Shown here in pieces: positions 1 to 8,882 of a stretch of 64,000 bases of DNA (its first letter is position 1; each line of letters opens with the position of its first letter). The DNA is from Alphaproteobacteria bacterium (lineage in GTDB: Bacteria; Pseudomonadota; Alphaproteobacteria; Micavibrionales; UBA2020). A model generated the notes under the pieces. The model was not told the origin of the DNA and did not search any database. It worked only from the letters and a program-made list of their open reading frames with translations. The position numbers were made by a program, and so were the translations under genes. The stretch is taken from assembly GCA_025934695.1 (NCBI GenBank), contig JAICWS010000005.1, positions 1 to 64,000 of the forward strand. Direction: 5' to 3'.

Positions 1-852
1 CTTGACCTCTTTGAGCATGAAGGCGCAGCGTTTGGCAATCTGCACCGTGTTCTCGATCGCCTCGGGCAGATCCTTGAACAGTTCGGCCATCTGGTCGGCC
101 GACTTGAAGTAATGTTCGGGCGTTGCCTTGCGGCGGTTGGTATCCTGGACATAGGCGCTTTCGGCGATGCACATGAGGGCGTCATGCGCCTCGTACATGT
201 CGGGTTCCGAAAAGAAGCAGTTGTTCGTCGCGACGATGGGGATATTGTGCTTGAACGCGAGATCGAGCAGCCCATCCTCGATGCTCACCTCGTCCGCCGT
301 GCCATGGCGTTCCAGCTCGACGTAAAGGCGGTCGCCGTAAATCGTGTGGAGGCGCTGAAGTGTTTTTTCCGCCTCGCCCGCGCGGTTTTCGAGCAGCATG
401 CGCCCGACCGCGCCCTTGACGCCCGCGGTCAGCACGATCAGCCCGGCGTTATATTTTTCGAGTTCTTCCCAGGTGACGGCGGGTTTTTCGGTATGTTCGA
501 GCGGCTCGAGGAAGGCGCGGCTCGTCATCTTCATCAGGTTCTTGTAGCCCTGCTCGTTCTGACACAGCAGGACGAGCTGGTCGGGCACCTCCGGCTTCTT
601 GTTCTTCTGGCCGATCTGCTCGGGACGTTCCACCCAGAACTGGCAGCCGATGATGGGCTGGATGCCCTCCTTCGCGGCGGTGGTCGAGAATTCAATCGCC
701 CCAAAGAGGTTACCCGTGTCGGTCACGGCAACGGCAGGCATGTTGAGCTGCTTCGTCAGGGGCACCAGTTCCTTGATCTTGATCGCGCCTTCGGCCAGCG
801 AATAAGCCGAATGGACCCTCAAATGGATGAACTGGGCGGGTGTGTCTGACAT
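1..852 (-). CDS. dnaE: DNA polymerase III alpha subunit, N-terminal part (runs off the left edge)
   Basis: This is the replicative polymerase subunit. 284 residues are visible, starting at the ATG at 852 and still open at base 1. The N-terminus is the PHP domain, opening with FIHLRVHSAYSLAEGAIKI, which holds the HxH metal-site motif typical of DnaE. It is followed by the DTGNLFGAIEF and QPIIGCQF segments of the same domain. The polymerase core lies outside the window. It sits near lolD, lolC and proS, a common alphaproteobacterial arrangement, here interrupted by two plus-strand unknown genes. The long open frame on the opposite strand is a shadow caused by high-GC codon use. Confidence 0.93.
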   Translation of the reverse strand, partial: MSDTPAQFIHLRVHSAYSLAEGAIKIKELVPLTKQLNMPAVAVTDTGNLFGAIEFSTTAAKEGIQPIIGCQFWVERPEQIGQKNKKPEVPDQLVLLCQNEQGYKNLMKMTSRAFLEPLEHTEKPAVTWEELEKYNAGLIVLTAGVKGAVGRMLLENRAGEAEKTLQRLHTIYGDRLYVELERHGTADEVSIEDGLLDLAFKHNIPIVATNNCFFSEPDMYEAHDALMCIAESAYVQDTNRRKATPEHYFKSADQMAELFKDLPEAIENTVQIAKRCAFMLKEVK

Positions 853-932
853 GCCTTAAACCGGAATTGATGCGCTGAAGTTTGCATATAAAGCCATTGA
901 AACTCAACAGCTTTTTCAAAAAATACGCTGTC

Positions 933-961
933 TTGACATAAGATTTTATTTTTTATAAGAT
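933..961 (+). promoter_or_regulatory. Probable sigma-70 promoter for the gene at 1003
   Basis: A perfect TTGACA -35 box (933-938) is followed after 17 bp by TAAGAT (956-961), four of six matches to TATAAT. It lies in the AT-rich divergent spacer between dnaE and the plus-strand unknown pair, about 40 bp upstream of the first candidate start codon. Transcription would begin near 968. Assigned by inspection only. Confidence 0.55.
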
Positions 962-1002
962 GGCGCCCGCAACCCCTGAGTAAAGAGCCTTAATAAAATC
1001 AT

Positions 1003-1707
1003 ATGGTTATAAAGCTCAATATGCCCAAAGACGATCAACCCGCGAATGACGATAAAGCTGTTCCGGCCGCGACCGAAGCGGCGGCGACTGCGCCGGTGGC
1101 GCCGACCGATCCGACTCTGCTGACCGACACCACGCCGGAAAGCCTGTCGTCCGTCTTCAAGGCGATTGTCGCGCAAAAGCGCGACCTGCGCGCGCAATAC
1201 CGCCCCACGCTGGCGAAACTGAACGAGATCGTTTCCAAATTCAACGCCATCGGCTGCGACCAGGTCGGCGTCGAGCTCGCGAACTTCGAGAAGCTGCGCG
1301 ACTATAACCTGATCTCCAAGCCGAGCGGCGAGGAAGCCCCCTTCTACGGCATCCTGAGCGTCCACGAGGCGCGGTTCCTGATCCGCATCTATCCCGAGAT
1401 GCAGGTCGACTGCTACACCGAAAACCTCGCGCGCCCGTCTGCCACGGTGCAGTCGCTCGATAGCGATGCGTTTTGGTACAAGTCCGAGACTTCTTCGGGC
1501 GGCTCGCTCAAGATAAACAAGTCCGACCCCAAGTTCCTGCGCTTCAACCTCGACAATACCGAAGACGCGGTCGAGTTCATGAAGGCCATCGTCAGCACCG
1601 CCGCCATCTGCACGGCGAACGAGGAGCTGAAGGAATATGACGTCACGCCCGCGCGCGACAGCGCCCTGACGACGAAGATCCAGGGCCTTAAAATCCGCAA
1701 GCCATGA
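1003..1707 (+). CDS. Hypothetical protein, first of an overlapping pair
   Basis: 234 residues, not recognised. No signal peptide or membrane segment is visible. The first ~45 residues are Ala/Pro/Asp/Thr-rich and probably disordered. Residues ~50-85 look helical, and the rest is a mixed alpha/beta domain with FYGILSVHEARFLIRIYP and a C-terminal DNTEDAVEFMKAIV helix. An alternative in-frame ATG at 1021 gives MPKDDQPANDD, and neither start has a clear ribosome binding site. The stop overlaps the next ATG as ATGA, so the two genes are probably translationally coupled. It is separated from dnaE by a divergent promoter region. Confidence 0.75.
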   Translation: MVIKLNMPKDDQPANDDKAVPAATEAAATAPVAPTDPTLLTDTTPESLSSVFKAIVAQKRDLRAQYRPTLAKLNEIVSKFNAIGCDQVGVELANFEKLRDYNLISKPSGEEAPFYGILSVHEARFLIRIYPEMQVDCYTENLARPSATVQSLDSDAFWYKSETSSGGSLKINKSDPKFLRFNLDNTEDAVEFMKAIVSTAAICTANEELKEYDVTPARDSALTTKIQGLKIRKP

Positions 1708-2294
1708 AAGCCCAGAAGCCCCTTCCCGGCCCGTCCGAACTGCGCGACAGCTTCGACAAGGCGCGCCGCGACGAGAGCGATTTTCTCGAAAAGACCGGCA
1801 TCGCGGGTATCCTGCGCGGCATGAGCGAAGCGATCAAAGCGTTGCAGGATTGTGGGGCAGATGTGCGCCTGGATGTCATTCCTGGATCGAGCGCCACCTC
1901 CTACGACCTGCAGGAATCGTTGTGCGGCCCAAATCATAAAGGCGACTCCAATATCACCGTCTACGGTTACATCCGGTTCGCCAGCGCCTCGCGGCTATTC
2001 GCGGTATCGCGCATGCACGACGGTGTCGCGGAGCAGAAGCTTTATGTGTCGAGCTGGGATGTCCCCGGGCCGGCCACGACCGGACAACTCGTGGTGAACG
2101 GCGCCTATGCACGCGTGCAGATCGAGGGACAAATGTTCGACTTCAAGACGGACAGTGAGGCGCTGAAGAAATTTCAGGAGTTTCTCGTCAAAAACGCCGC
2201 GGACAGCGCGGCCGTGCTTGAGAATGACAGCGCCGGCATCTTCAATAAAGAGCCCGCGCCGGTGATCCGCAAGCCGCTGGCTCTGAAGCTTTAA
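1704..2294 (+). CDS. Hypothetical protein, second of the pair
   Basis: 196 residues, function not recognised. It starts at the ATG overlapping the upstream stop by 4 bp. The domain order resembles its partner: an N-terminal helical part, a central strand-rich stretch (VYGYIRFASASRLFAVSRM, compare FYGILSVHEARFLIRIYP upstream), then a helix with TDSEALKKFQEFLVKNAA. The two may be diverged paralogues; this is inference from aligned patterns, not a measured similarity. It is convergent with lolD, and the two stop codons overlap at 2291-2294 with no terminator between them. Confidence 0.75.
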   Translation: MKAQKPLPGPSELRDSFDKARRDESDFLEKTGIAGILRGMSEAIKALQDCGADVRLDVIPGSSATSYDLQESLCGPNHKGDSNITVYGYIRFASASRLFAVSRMHDGVAEQKLYVSSWDVPGPATTGQLVVNGAYARVQIEGQMFDFKTDSEALKKFQEFLVKNAADSAAVLENDSAGIFNKEPAPVIRKPLALKL

Positions 2295-2962
2295 ACAAGC
2301 CCTTCTTTCAATTCCAGCATCCGGTCCATGCGTTTGCCCAGCTCGATGTTATGCGTGACGACGAGCGCGCCGATGTTTTCGCGCCGGATGGTGGCGAGTA
2401 GCATCTTGAACACCTCTTCCGCCGTATGCGGGTCGAGGTTCCCGGTGGGCTCGTCCGCGAGCAGCAGCGCCGGATGGTTGACGAGGCCGCGCACGATGGC
2501 GACGCGCTGCTGTTCGCCTCCCGAGAGCTGCGAGGGGTAATGGTGCGCGCGCTTGGACAGGCCGACGCTGGCCAGCAGCTCGTCCGCCCGCGCTTTCGCT
2601 TTCTCCTTCGGCACGCCCGCGACATATTGCGGCAGCATCAGGTTTTCGAAAGCCGTGAAGTCCGACAGCAGGTGATGGAACTGGTAAACGAAGCCGAGTT
2701 TCGTGCGCCGAACGCGCGTGCGGTAATCGTCCGCCTGGCTCGAAACCACCTGGCCATCGACGATGACTTCCCCGCTGGTCGGGCTTTCGAGCAGGCCGGA
2801 AATCTGCAGCAGCGTCGTTTTGCCCGAGCCGCTGGGACCCAGGAGCGCCACGATCTCGCCGCGCTTGATGGACAGGTTGACGCCGTTGAGCACATGGAGG
2901 GTTTCGCCCCCCTGCTCGAAGTTGCGCCGGATGTTTTTGAGCTGGAGAACGGGGCTATTCAC
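2291..2962 (-). CDS. lolD: Lipoprotein-releasing system ATP-binding protein LolD
   Basis: 223 residues, normal length for the ATPase that powers lipoprotein extraction from the inner membrane by LolCDE. Visible motifs: Walker [10 protein letters not shown] (42-50), Q-loop with YQFHHLL (~93-99), signature LSGGEQQR (146-153), Walker [10 protein letters not shown] (166-174) and the switch His in VVTHN (~204). The FHHLL stretch after the Q-loop is typical of LolD rather than of MacB relatives. It overlaps the end of lolC by 8 bp and is the last gene of a proS-lolC-lolD operon. Confidence 0.95.
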   Translation of the reverse strand: MNSPVLQLKNIRRNFEQGGETLHVLNGVNLSIKRGEIVALLGPSGSGKTTLLQISGLLESPTSGEVIVDGQVVSSQADDYRTRVRRTKLGFVYQFHHLLSDFTAFENLMLPQYVAGVPKEKAKARADELLASVGLSKRAHHYPSQLSGGEQQRVAIVRGLVNHPALLLADEPTGNLDPHTAEEVFKMLLATIRRENIGALVVTHNIELGKRMDRMLELKEGLV

Positions 2963-4202
2963 GGCGCAGCGCCTCCACCGGGTCGAGGCGCGACGCGCGC
3001 CAGGCCGGATAGATCGTAAAGATGAAGACGATCAGCACCGCGATGCCGGTGATCAGCACAACCTGGTCGGGGATCATCTTCACCGGCATCTGCGAGAGGA
3101 AATACACCTCCGCCGGGAACAGGTTCCAGCCGGTCAGATGCTTCAGCCACTGGCGGATATTCTCGATATTCTCGGCAAAGGCGACACCGAGGACGACGCC
3201 AGCGACCGTGCCGGTCAGGCCGATCATCGTGCCGGTATAAAAGAAAATCCGCGTGATCATGCCACGCGTGGCGCCCATGGTGCGCAGGATGGCGATGTCG
3301 CGCCCCTTGTCCTTCACCAGCATGATCAGGCTGGAAATGATGTTGAAGGCGGCGATCACGATCATCAGCGTCAGGATCAGGAACATCACGTTGCGCTCGA
3401 CATCGACGGCGCTCGCGAGGCTCGAGTTATTAGCGCGCCAGTCGGCGACTTCGTATTGCGGCGTCAGCTGCGCTGCGATTTCCGCCTCGACGTCCATGAG
3501 GTTGGCGGCGTCAGGCGTGCGGATTTCGATCGCCGTGATCCCCTCGCCCATATCGAAGAAGGCTTGCGCGCGATCCAGCGGCATATAGACGAAGCTGTTG
3601 TTGTACTCGAACATGCCGACATCGAAGACGCAGCCGATCTGGAAAGCGCTCGAGCGCGGCATGGTGCCGAAGGGCGTCGTGCGGCCCTTGGGGGCGATCA
3701 GCACGATTTTGTCGCCGACGGTGAGGCCCAGGCGGTCAGCCATGGCGGTGCCGATAGCGACGCGGCCGTCATCGAGGCATTCGCCACTGTCCGGATGCTT
3801 GATGATACCCTTGGCGATCAGCGGATTGCCTTTGAAATCATCCGGCTTGATGCCGCGCACGGCAACGCCGGAAGCCGCGCCGTTGATCGTGAGCAGCGCC
3901 TGCCCCTCGATCGAGGCCCGCGCGCTTGTCACGCCCGGCACCTTCAAAATAGTGTCGATCAGCGGCTGATACGGATACATCGGCCCGGCGCGCTCGTAGA
4001 CATTCATATGGCCGTTGAGGCCGAGGATCTTGCCGATCAGCTCTTCCTTGAAGCCGTTCATGACCGAGGTCACGATGATCAGGACGGCCACGCCCAGCAT
4101 GATGCCGAGGAACGAAAAGACGACGATGACGGAAATGAATCCCTCCCGCCGCCGCGAGCGCAGGTAGCGCCCTGCCACCATCTTTTCGAAGGAAAAGGAC
4201 AT
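2955..4202 (-). CDS. lolC: Lipoprotein-releasing system permease LolC/LolE
   Basis: 415 residues with the FtsX/LolC layout: one N-terminal membrane helix (~20-45), a large periplasmic domain (~50-265) and three C-terminal helices (~270-300, 320-350, 375-400). The family ending APAWRASRLDPVEALR-like is present as [18 protein letters not shown]. As in many alphaproteobacteria, a single LolC/E-type permease is seen, so it may act as a homodimer with LolD. Its ATG overlaps the proS stop by one base (TGATG), suggesting coupled translation. Confidence 0.93.
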   Translation of the reverse strand: MSFSFEKMVAGRYLRSRRREGFISVIVVFSFLGIMLGVAVLIIVTSVMNGFKEELIGKILGLNGHMNVYERAGPMYPYQPLIDTILKVPGVTSARASIEGQALLTINGAASGVAVRGIKPDDFKGNPLIAKGIIKHPDSGECLDDGRVAIGTAMADRLGLTVGDKIVLIAPKGRTTPFGTMPRSSAFQIGCVFDVGMFEYNNSFVYMPLDRAQAFFDMGEGITAIEIRTPDAANLMDVEAEIAAQLTPQYEVADWRANNSSLASAVDVERNVMFLILTLMIVIAAFNIISSLIMLVKDKGRDIAILRTMGATRGMITRIFFYTGTMIGLTGTVAGVVLGVAFAENIENIRQWLKHLTGWNLFPAEVYFLSQMPVKMIPDQVVLITGIAVLIVFIFTIYPAWRASRLDPVEALRRE

Positions 4203-5680
4203 CAGTAAGCTTTCGCCACGATCACCTTCTGGCCGTTGTCTTCGAACGGAAGGCAGCGCGTCGTGACGGCGTATTCCTGCTTGATGGCGGCGAATTCTTC
4301 CGAGCCCTTGACGAGGCTGTAGTCGAGCTTGAGGCCGCCCTGCTTTTCGGCCGCGAAGTAATCGCGCACGTCCTTCAGCGACTTCACGTCGGTGATCTGC
4401 GATTGCAGGCGCTTGCGGGCGTTGGCCAGCAGATCTTTCTGCATCTGTTCAAGAGCGGCGGCGATTTTAGCCGCGCATTCCGCCACCGGCACCTTCACTT
4501 TGCCGTCTTTGCCGAGGTCGCGCCGAGTCAGGGTGAGCTGGCCTTCGGCGATCTCGCGCGCGCCGACTTCGAGACGCACCGGAACACCTTTCTTGATGGC
4601 CGCCCACATCTTGTCGGAGGAACGCGCGTCGGATTTATCCGTCTGCACCGAGATATCCTTGGAGCGCAGTTCTTTCTGGATTTTCTCGCAGAACTCGAGA
4701 ATGTTCGCCTTGTCCGCATCGTCTTTCACGAACGGCAATATCGCGACCTGGTGCGGCGCCACGCGCGGCGGCATGATCATGCCGTCGTCGTCGCCGTGGA
4801 CCATGATGAGCCCGCCGATGGTGCGCGTCGACATGCCCCAGGAGGTCGTCCAGGCCAGTTTCTGCGTGCCGTCCTTGTCGAGGTATTTGATGTCGGACGA
4901 CTTCGCGAAGGTCTGGCCGAGGTTGTGCGAGGTCGCGCTCTGCAGCGCCTTGCCGTCCTGCATGAAGGCTTCGACGGTATAAGTCTCGATGGCGCCGGGA
5001 AAACGTTCTTCCGGTGTCTTCGAGCCCGCGATCACGGGCACGGCCAGGTAATTCTCGATGAAGTCGCGGTAGACCTCGAGCATCCGGCGCGCGTCGCGGT
5101 CCGCCTCTTCCGCGGTCGCGAAGGCATTGTGGCCTTCCTGCCAGAGGAATTCGGTCGTGCGCAGGAACACGCGCGGGCGCATTTCCCAACGCATGACGTT
5201 GCACCATTGATTGAGCTTCAAAGGTAAATCGCGGTAAGACTGCACCCAGTTATGCATGGACTCGCCGATAATCGTTTCCGACGTGGGGCGAATGATCATG
5301 GGCTCGGTCAGGATCGAGGCGGGATCGGCCGCGAGTTCGCCCTTCTCGTTCTTGGACAGGCGATGGTGCGTGACGACCGCGCATTCCTTGGCGAAACCTT
5401 CTATATGTTCCGCTTCCCTGGCGATATAGCTCAAGGGGATCAACAGCGGGAAGTAGGCATTCTGCACCTCTTCCGCCTTGATCATGCGGTCGAAATGCTT
5501 CTGGATGTTCTCCCAGACCGAGAAGCCATAGGGCTTGATGATCATGCAGCCGCGCACGGGCGCGTTTTCTGCCATGTCGGCGGCCTTGATGACGTTCTGA
5601 TACCACTCGGGGAAGTTTTCCTCCCGCGTCGGGGTGATTGCCGTCTTGGCATTCTTGAGATTTTTCGCCGGTTCAGCCAT
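4202..5680 (-). CDS. proS: Prolyl-tRNA synthetase, archaeal/eukaryotic type
   Basis: 492 residues, charging tRNA-Pro with proline. Class II motifs are visible: MIIKPYGFSVWENIQ near the N-terminus, motif 2 as RWEMRPRVFLRTTEFLWQEGHNA, and motif 3 in TSWGMSTRTIGGLIMVHGDDDG. The length, the absence of a ~180-residue editing insertion, and the C-terminus ending in Ala-Tyr (VIVAKAY) identify the archaeal/eukaryotic-like form, not the bacterial form most alphaproteobacteria carry beside lolC. It is the first gene of the proS-lolC-lolD operon, with 60 bp separating it from the unrelated upstream gene. Confidence 0.93.
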   Translation of the reverse strand: MAEPAKNLKNAKTAITPTREENFPEWYQNVIKAADMAENAPVRGCMIIKPYGFSVWENIQKHFDRMIKAEEVQNAYFPLLIPLSYIAREAEHIEGFAKECAVVTHHRLSKNEKGELAADPASILTEPMIIRPTSETIIGESMHNWVQSYRDLPLKLNQWCNVMRWEMRPRVFLRTTEFLWQEGHNAFATAEEADRDARRMLEVYRDFIENYLAVPVIAGSKTPEERFPGAIETYTVEAFMQDGKALQSATSHNLGQTFAKSSDIKYLDKDGTQKLAWTTSWGMSTRTIGGLIMVHGDDDGMIMPPRVAPHQVAILPFVKDDADKANILEFCEKIQKELRSKDISVQTDKSDARSSDKMWAAIKKGVPVRLEVGAREIAEGQLTLTRRDLGKDGKVKVPVAECAAKIAAALEQMQKDLLANARKRLQSQITDVKSLKDVRDYFAAEKQGGLKLDYSLVKGSEEFAAIKQEYAVTTRCLPFEDNGQKVIVAKAY

Positions 5681-5742
5681 ATGTGCCGCCTTTATAGGTA
5701 AGAGCCTGCAACGAAATTACCGAAGCGGGCCGAATTAATCAA

Positions 5743-6198
5743 TCATTGATTATGTTTATTCTGGTACGCCTTTTCGGCTTTTGGCTTGGACACGCACAGG
5801 TCGCGCAGCGCCGCCTGGGCATTGCCTTCCAGCGGCTGGCCGTTGAAGGTCGCCTGTCCCGTCTTGGTGTCGATTTCGATCTTGCCTATGACCGCCTCGC
5901 CTTCAAGACCCGTCGGCGCCTGAAGACCCATGTACTTCGCCAGATCGACCGTGAGGTTGAATTGAACCTTCTCAGGGACCGCGATGGGGCTCGGGTTCAG
6001 GTCAGCCTCGACGACCGGCTTGCCGTGCACGTCGACGCCGGGTTTGTAATCCGGCCCGTTATTAGGATCAGGAATGTAAGCAACCATCTCCTGGCAGACT
6101 TTGGGATCAAGCTCGGGCGGCGCTTTCTTCTCGTTCGCGACGGCCTGATAAGCCAGCAGGGCGCCGATGACGGCGAAGGCAACGGCGCAGCGCCTCAT
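5743..6198 (-). CDS. Small exported hypothetical protein
   Basis: 151 residues beginning MRRCAVAFAVIGALLAYQAVA, a signal peptide with a probable cleavage after AVA. The mature part carries VCQEMVAYIPDPNNGPDYKPGVDVHG, resembling the LTDKP/hedgehog-free DxDxxGKPVVEADL pattern of small alphaproteobacterial periplasmic proteins, and a conserved-looking ALRDLC with a second Cys, so a disulfide is possible. A longer in-frame start at 6408 is rejected because it reads through the DUF1467 gene. The chosen ATG overlaps the DUF1467 stop as ATGA, which places the gene in the rnj-DUF1467 transcript. Function unknown. Confidence 0.75.
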   Translation of the reverse strand: MRRCAVAFAVIGALLAYQAVANEKKAPPELDPKVCQEMVAYIPDPNNGPDYKPGVDVHGKPVVEADLNPSPIAVPEKVQFNLTVDLAKYMGLQAPTGLEGEAVIGKIEIDTKTGQATFNGQPLEGNAQAALRDLCVSKPKAEKAYQNKHNQ

Positions 6199-6449
6199 TT
6201 GATCGCGTCCCGGAACCATTCGTCCCAGCGGATGATGTGGAAATAGACCAGCAGCCAGATGACTGCGACGATCACTGCGCTGAGGGCGCTGTTGAGGATG
6301 ATCTTCTTCTTCAGCATCGGGTTGACGGGCGCACCCGCGTCGTGCCCTTTGGCGGCGTCCGCATTGCGCTCGACGCCGAGGGGCAGCACGGTGAACAGCA
6401 TGACCCACCAGACCAGCAGATAGACGAAAACCAGATTCCAGAAACCCAT
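6195..6449 (-). CDS. DUF1467 family membrane protein
   Basis: 84 residues with two membrane helices (about 4-24 and 52-70) and a short loop between them. The opening (MGFWNLVFVYLLVWWVMLFTVLPLGV) is characteristic of DUF1467, a small alphaproteobacterial inner membrane family usually encoded beside rnj and proS, as here. It starts 2 bp after the rnj stop and overlaps the next gene by 4 bp, so all are probably one transcript. No function is established for the family. Confidence 0.85.
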   Translation of the reverse strand: MGFWNLVFVYLLVWWVMLFTVLPLGVERNADAAKGHDAGAPVNPMLKKKIILNSALSAVIVAVIWLLVYFHIIRWDEWFRDAIK

Positions 6450-6451
6450 CT

Positions 6452-8131
6452 TCAGATCCTCACCAGATGCACGCGCGTCTGCGGCTTGCGGTCGAAACGC
6501 TCGTTGAAGAAGCGCCGCGCCGTGACGCGCACCAGTTCCGACAGCGCCGCATCGTCGGCGCGCTGGGGCTTGGGCATGTCGCGCACTTTGTCCGAGATTT
6601 CCTTCACCACGTCCTGCATGTATTCGACGTCAAGCTCGCTCGTGTCGTCGAGCAGCCCCATGGCCGTGACCTTCGGATCCGCCACCAGGTCGCCGCGGCG
6701 ATCGACGACGATAGTCACGACGACGCTGCCGTTGTACATGATGCGGCGGCGCATGAGGATCGCTTCATGGTCGATGGCGACGATGCGCCGGCCTTCGATC
6801 GCCAGCATGCCGCTTTTGACCTCGCCCATTTCGCGCACGCCGTCGTTCGACAGCTCGAAAATCTTGCCGTTCGCGGGAATGGCAGTATGCGGCACACCGC
6901 TGTCCTTGGCGAGCTCGGCGTGTTTTTCCAACTGCATCTGTTCGCCGTGGACGGGAATGGCGATTTTGGGCTTCAGCCAGCTGTAGAGCTGCTTGAGTTC
7001 CTCGCGGTACGGATGGCCCGAGACATGCACGGGCGCGTCGCGGTCGGTGATGACGTTGACGCCGCCCAACAGGAAGCGGTTCTTGATGCGGTCGATGGCG
7101 CGCTCGTTGCCGGGAATGGCGCGGGACGAGAAAATCACCACGTCCCCTTCCGCGAGTTTCAGCGCCGGATGGTCGTCGTTCGAAATGCGCGACAGAGCCG
7201 CGCGCGGCTCGCCCTGCGACCCGGTGCAGACGTAAATCACGCTCTCAGGCTCCAGCATATCCGCCTGCTCGTCGTCGAGGAACGGCGGTACGTCTTTCAG
7301 GTAGCCGCTGCGCCGCGCGGCCTCGTCGACGTTCCAGAGCGAGCGGCCGATCAGGCAGACGTTCCGGCCGCAGCGCTGGGCCGCCTCGTAAATGCTGTGC
7401 AGGCGCGCGACATTGGTCGCGAAACAGGTGATGGCGATGCGGTTTTTGAACTCGCCGAACAGCTCGATCAGGTTGTTGCGCACCGTGCCTTCGGAACCCG
7501 AATGGCCGGGGACCATGGCGTTAGTGGAATCGCCCACGACGGCCAATACGCCTGCGTCGCCGAGCGCGCGCAGCTCATTCTCGTCGGTCGAATTGCCAAC
7601 GATGGGCTCGTGGTCGATCTTCCAGTCGCCGGTGTGCAGGATAGTGCCGACGTCCTTGACGTTGATGGCCAGCGAATGCGCTTCCGGTATCGAATGCGCC
7701 ATGCGCACATACTGGACCGAGAACGGGCCGAGGTAAACGGGCGTCTTGAGCTGCACTTCTTCCAGGCGCGCCTGGAAGCCCCATTCCACTTCGCTTAAAG
7801 CCTGGCGGATGCGCTCGGCGGTGAACTTGGTGGCATAGAGCGGCGCCTTGAGGCGCGGCCAGAGCGAATTGATCGCGCCGATATGGTCCTCATGCGCGTG
7901 CGTCAGCACGATGCCGAGCAGATCTTCGCCCAGCGATTCAGCGAAAGTCGGGTCGGGCAGCAGGATATCGATGCCGGGCATTGTTTCGTCGGCGAAGCCC
8001 ATGCCGCAATCGACCATGATCCACTTGCCCTTGTATCCGTAGAGCGTCATGTTCGCGCCGAAAATCCCGCAACCGCCAAGCGGCACGAGATAGATGGCAT
8101 CAGGCTCCATCGTGAAATCGAGTTTGGCCAT
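6452..8131 (-). CDS. rnj: Ribonuclease J
   Basis: 559 residues, the usual length. A metallo-beta-lactamase/beta-CASP ribonuclease acting in mRNA decay and rRNA 5' maturation. The zinc-binding HAHEDH motif is at residues 78-83, further ligands lie around HTGDWK (~165) and the beta-CASP region includes GDSTNA and TGSQGEP, with VSGHPYREEL (motif C) toward the C-terminal third. The start codon abuts the birA stop, and DUF1467 follows after 2 bp, so it reads as part of the nuo-birA-rnj run. Confidence 0.95.
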   Translation of the reverse strand: MAKLDFTMEPDAIYLVPLGGCGIFGANMTLYGYKGKWIMVDCGMGFADETMPGIDILLPDPTFAESLGEDLLGIVLTHAHEDHIGAINSLWPRLKAPLYATKFTAERIRQALSEVEWGFQARLEEVQLKTPVYLGPFSVQYVRMAHSIPEAHSLAINVKDVGTILHTGDWKIDHEPIVGNSTDENELRALGDAGVLAVVGDSTNAMVPGHSGSEGTVRNNLIELFGEFKNRIAITCFATNVARLHSIYEAAQRCGRNVCLIGRSLWNVDEAARRSGYLKDVPPFLDDEQADMLEPESVIYVCTGSQGEPRAALSRISNDDHPALKLAEGDVVIFSSRAIPGNERAIDRIKNRFLLGGVNVITDRDAPVHVSGHPYREELKQLYSWLKPKIAIPVHGEQMQLEKHAELAKDSGVPHTAIPANGKIFELSNDGVREMGEVKSGMLAIEGRRIVAIDHEAILMRRRIMYNGSVVVTIVVDRRGDLVADPKVTAMGLLDDTSELDVEYMQDVVKEISDKVRDMPKPQRADDAALSELVRVTARRFFNERFDRKPQTRVHLVRI

Positions 8132-8875
8132 TTAAACCGTAAAGACCTCTCCGGACGAAATGTCCTTGCGGCTGCCATCGTCCATCTCCAGCTGCAGCGC
8201 GCCGGAAGTATCGATGCCGATGAACGTGCCTGAAAATGTTTCCTTGGGCAGGCGCACGTTGATCGTGACGCCAATGTTGTGGGCGTAGCGCAGCCATTCG
8301 GCGCGGATGGGCTCGAAGCCCTTCTTCTGCCAGATGTCGTAAAGGGATTTAAGCCGGATGCTCAGCTTTTCCAGCACCTGCCCCGCCTCGACGCCGGTCA
8401 CGCCGAAATCCTGGAATCCGACCGCGCCTTCGGGCGCGCCCGCCACATTGACGCCGATGCCGACGACGATCCAGTCGATCGCCCGCACGCCGTTCATTTC
8501 CGATTCCAGCAGGATGCCGGCCGCCTTCTTGCCGTTGAGCAGCACGTCGTTGGGCCATTTGAGGGCGATCTGGACATTCTGCGGCAGGAATTCGCGCAAG
8601 GTTTCGGCGAGCGCGACGGCCGCGACGAAAGACAACTGGCCCGCCACGCTGGCGTTCTTGTCGGGGCGCAGGATCATCGTCATGAACAGGTTGCCGGGCA
8701 GCGACAGCCAGGTATTTCCCTGCCGTCCCCGCCCCGAGGTCTGCGCGCGCGCCCAGACGACCGTGCCGGCGGGATAGCCGTTCTTCGCCAGCCTCTTGGC
8801 ATGGTCGTTCGTGCTGCCGATGGACTCGAGCTCGATCAGGCTGAGCGGCGGCGGCAATTGCGGCTTATAGGGCAT
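8132..8875 (-). CDS. birA: Biotin--[acetyl-CoA-carboxylase] ligase
   Basis: 247 residues from the ATG at 8875 (a longer start at 8908 would overlap nuoN and is less likely). It activates biotin with ATP and attaches it to the carboxyl carrier protein. Ligase motifs are clear: STNDHAKRLA, GRGRQGNTW for biotinyl-AMP binding, and KWPNDVLLNGKKAAGILLE with the catalytic Lys. There is no N-terminal helix-turn-helix, so it cannot be a BirA-type repressor. Seven bases separate it from nuoN, and its stop abuts rnj, a linkage seen widely in alphaproteobacteria. Confidence 0.93.
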   Translation of the reverse strand: MPYKPQLPPPLSLIELESIGSTNDHAKRLAKNGYPAGTVVWARAQTSGRGRQGNTWLSLPGNLFMTMILRPDKNASVAGQLSFVAAVALAETLREFLPQNVQIALKWPNDVLLNGKKAAGILLESEMNGVRAIDWIVVGIGVNVAGAPEGAVGFQDFGVTGVEAGQVLEKLSIRLKSLYDIWQKKGFEPIRAEWLRYAHNIGVTINVRLPKETFSGTFIGIDTSGALQLEMDDGSRKDISSGEVFTV

Positions 8876-8882
8876 AGGCGCT

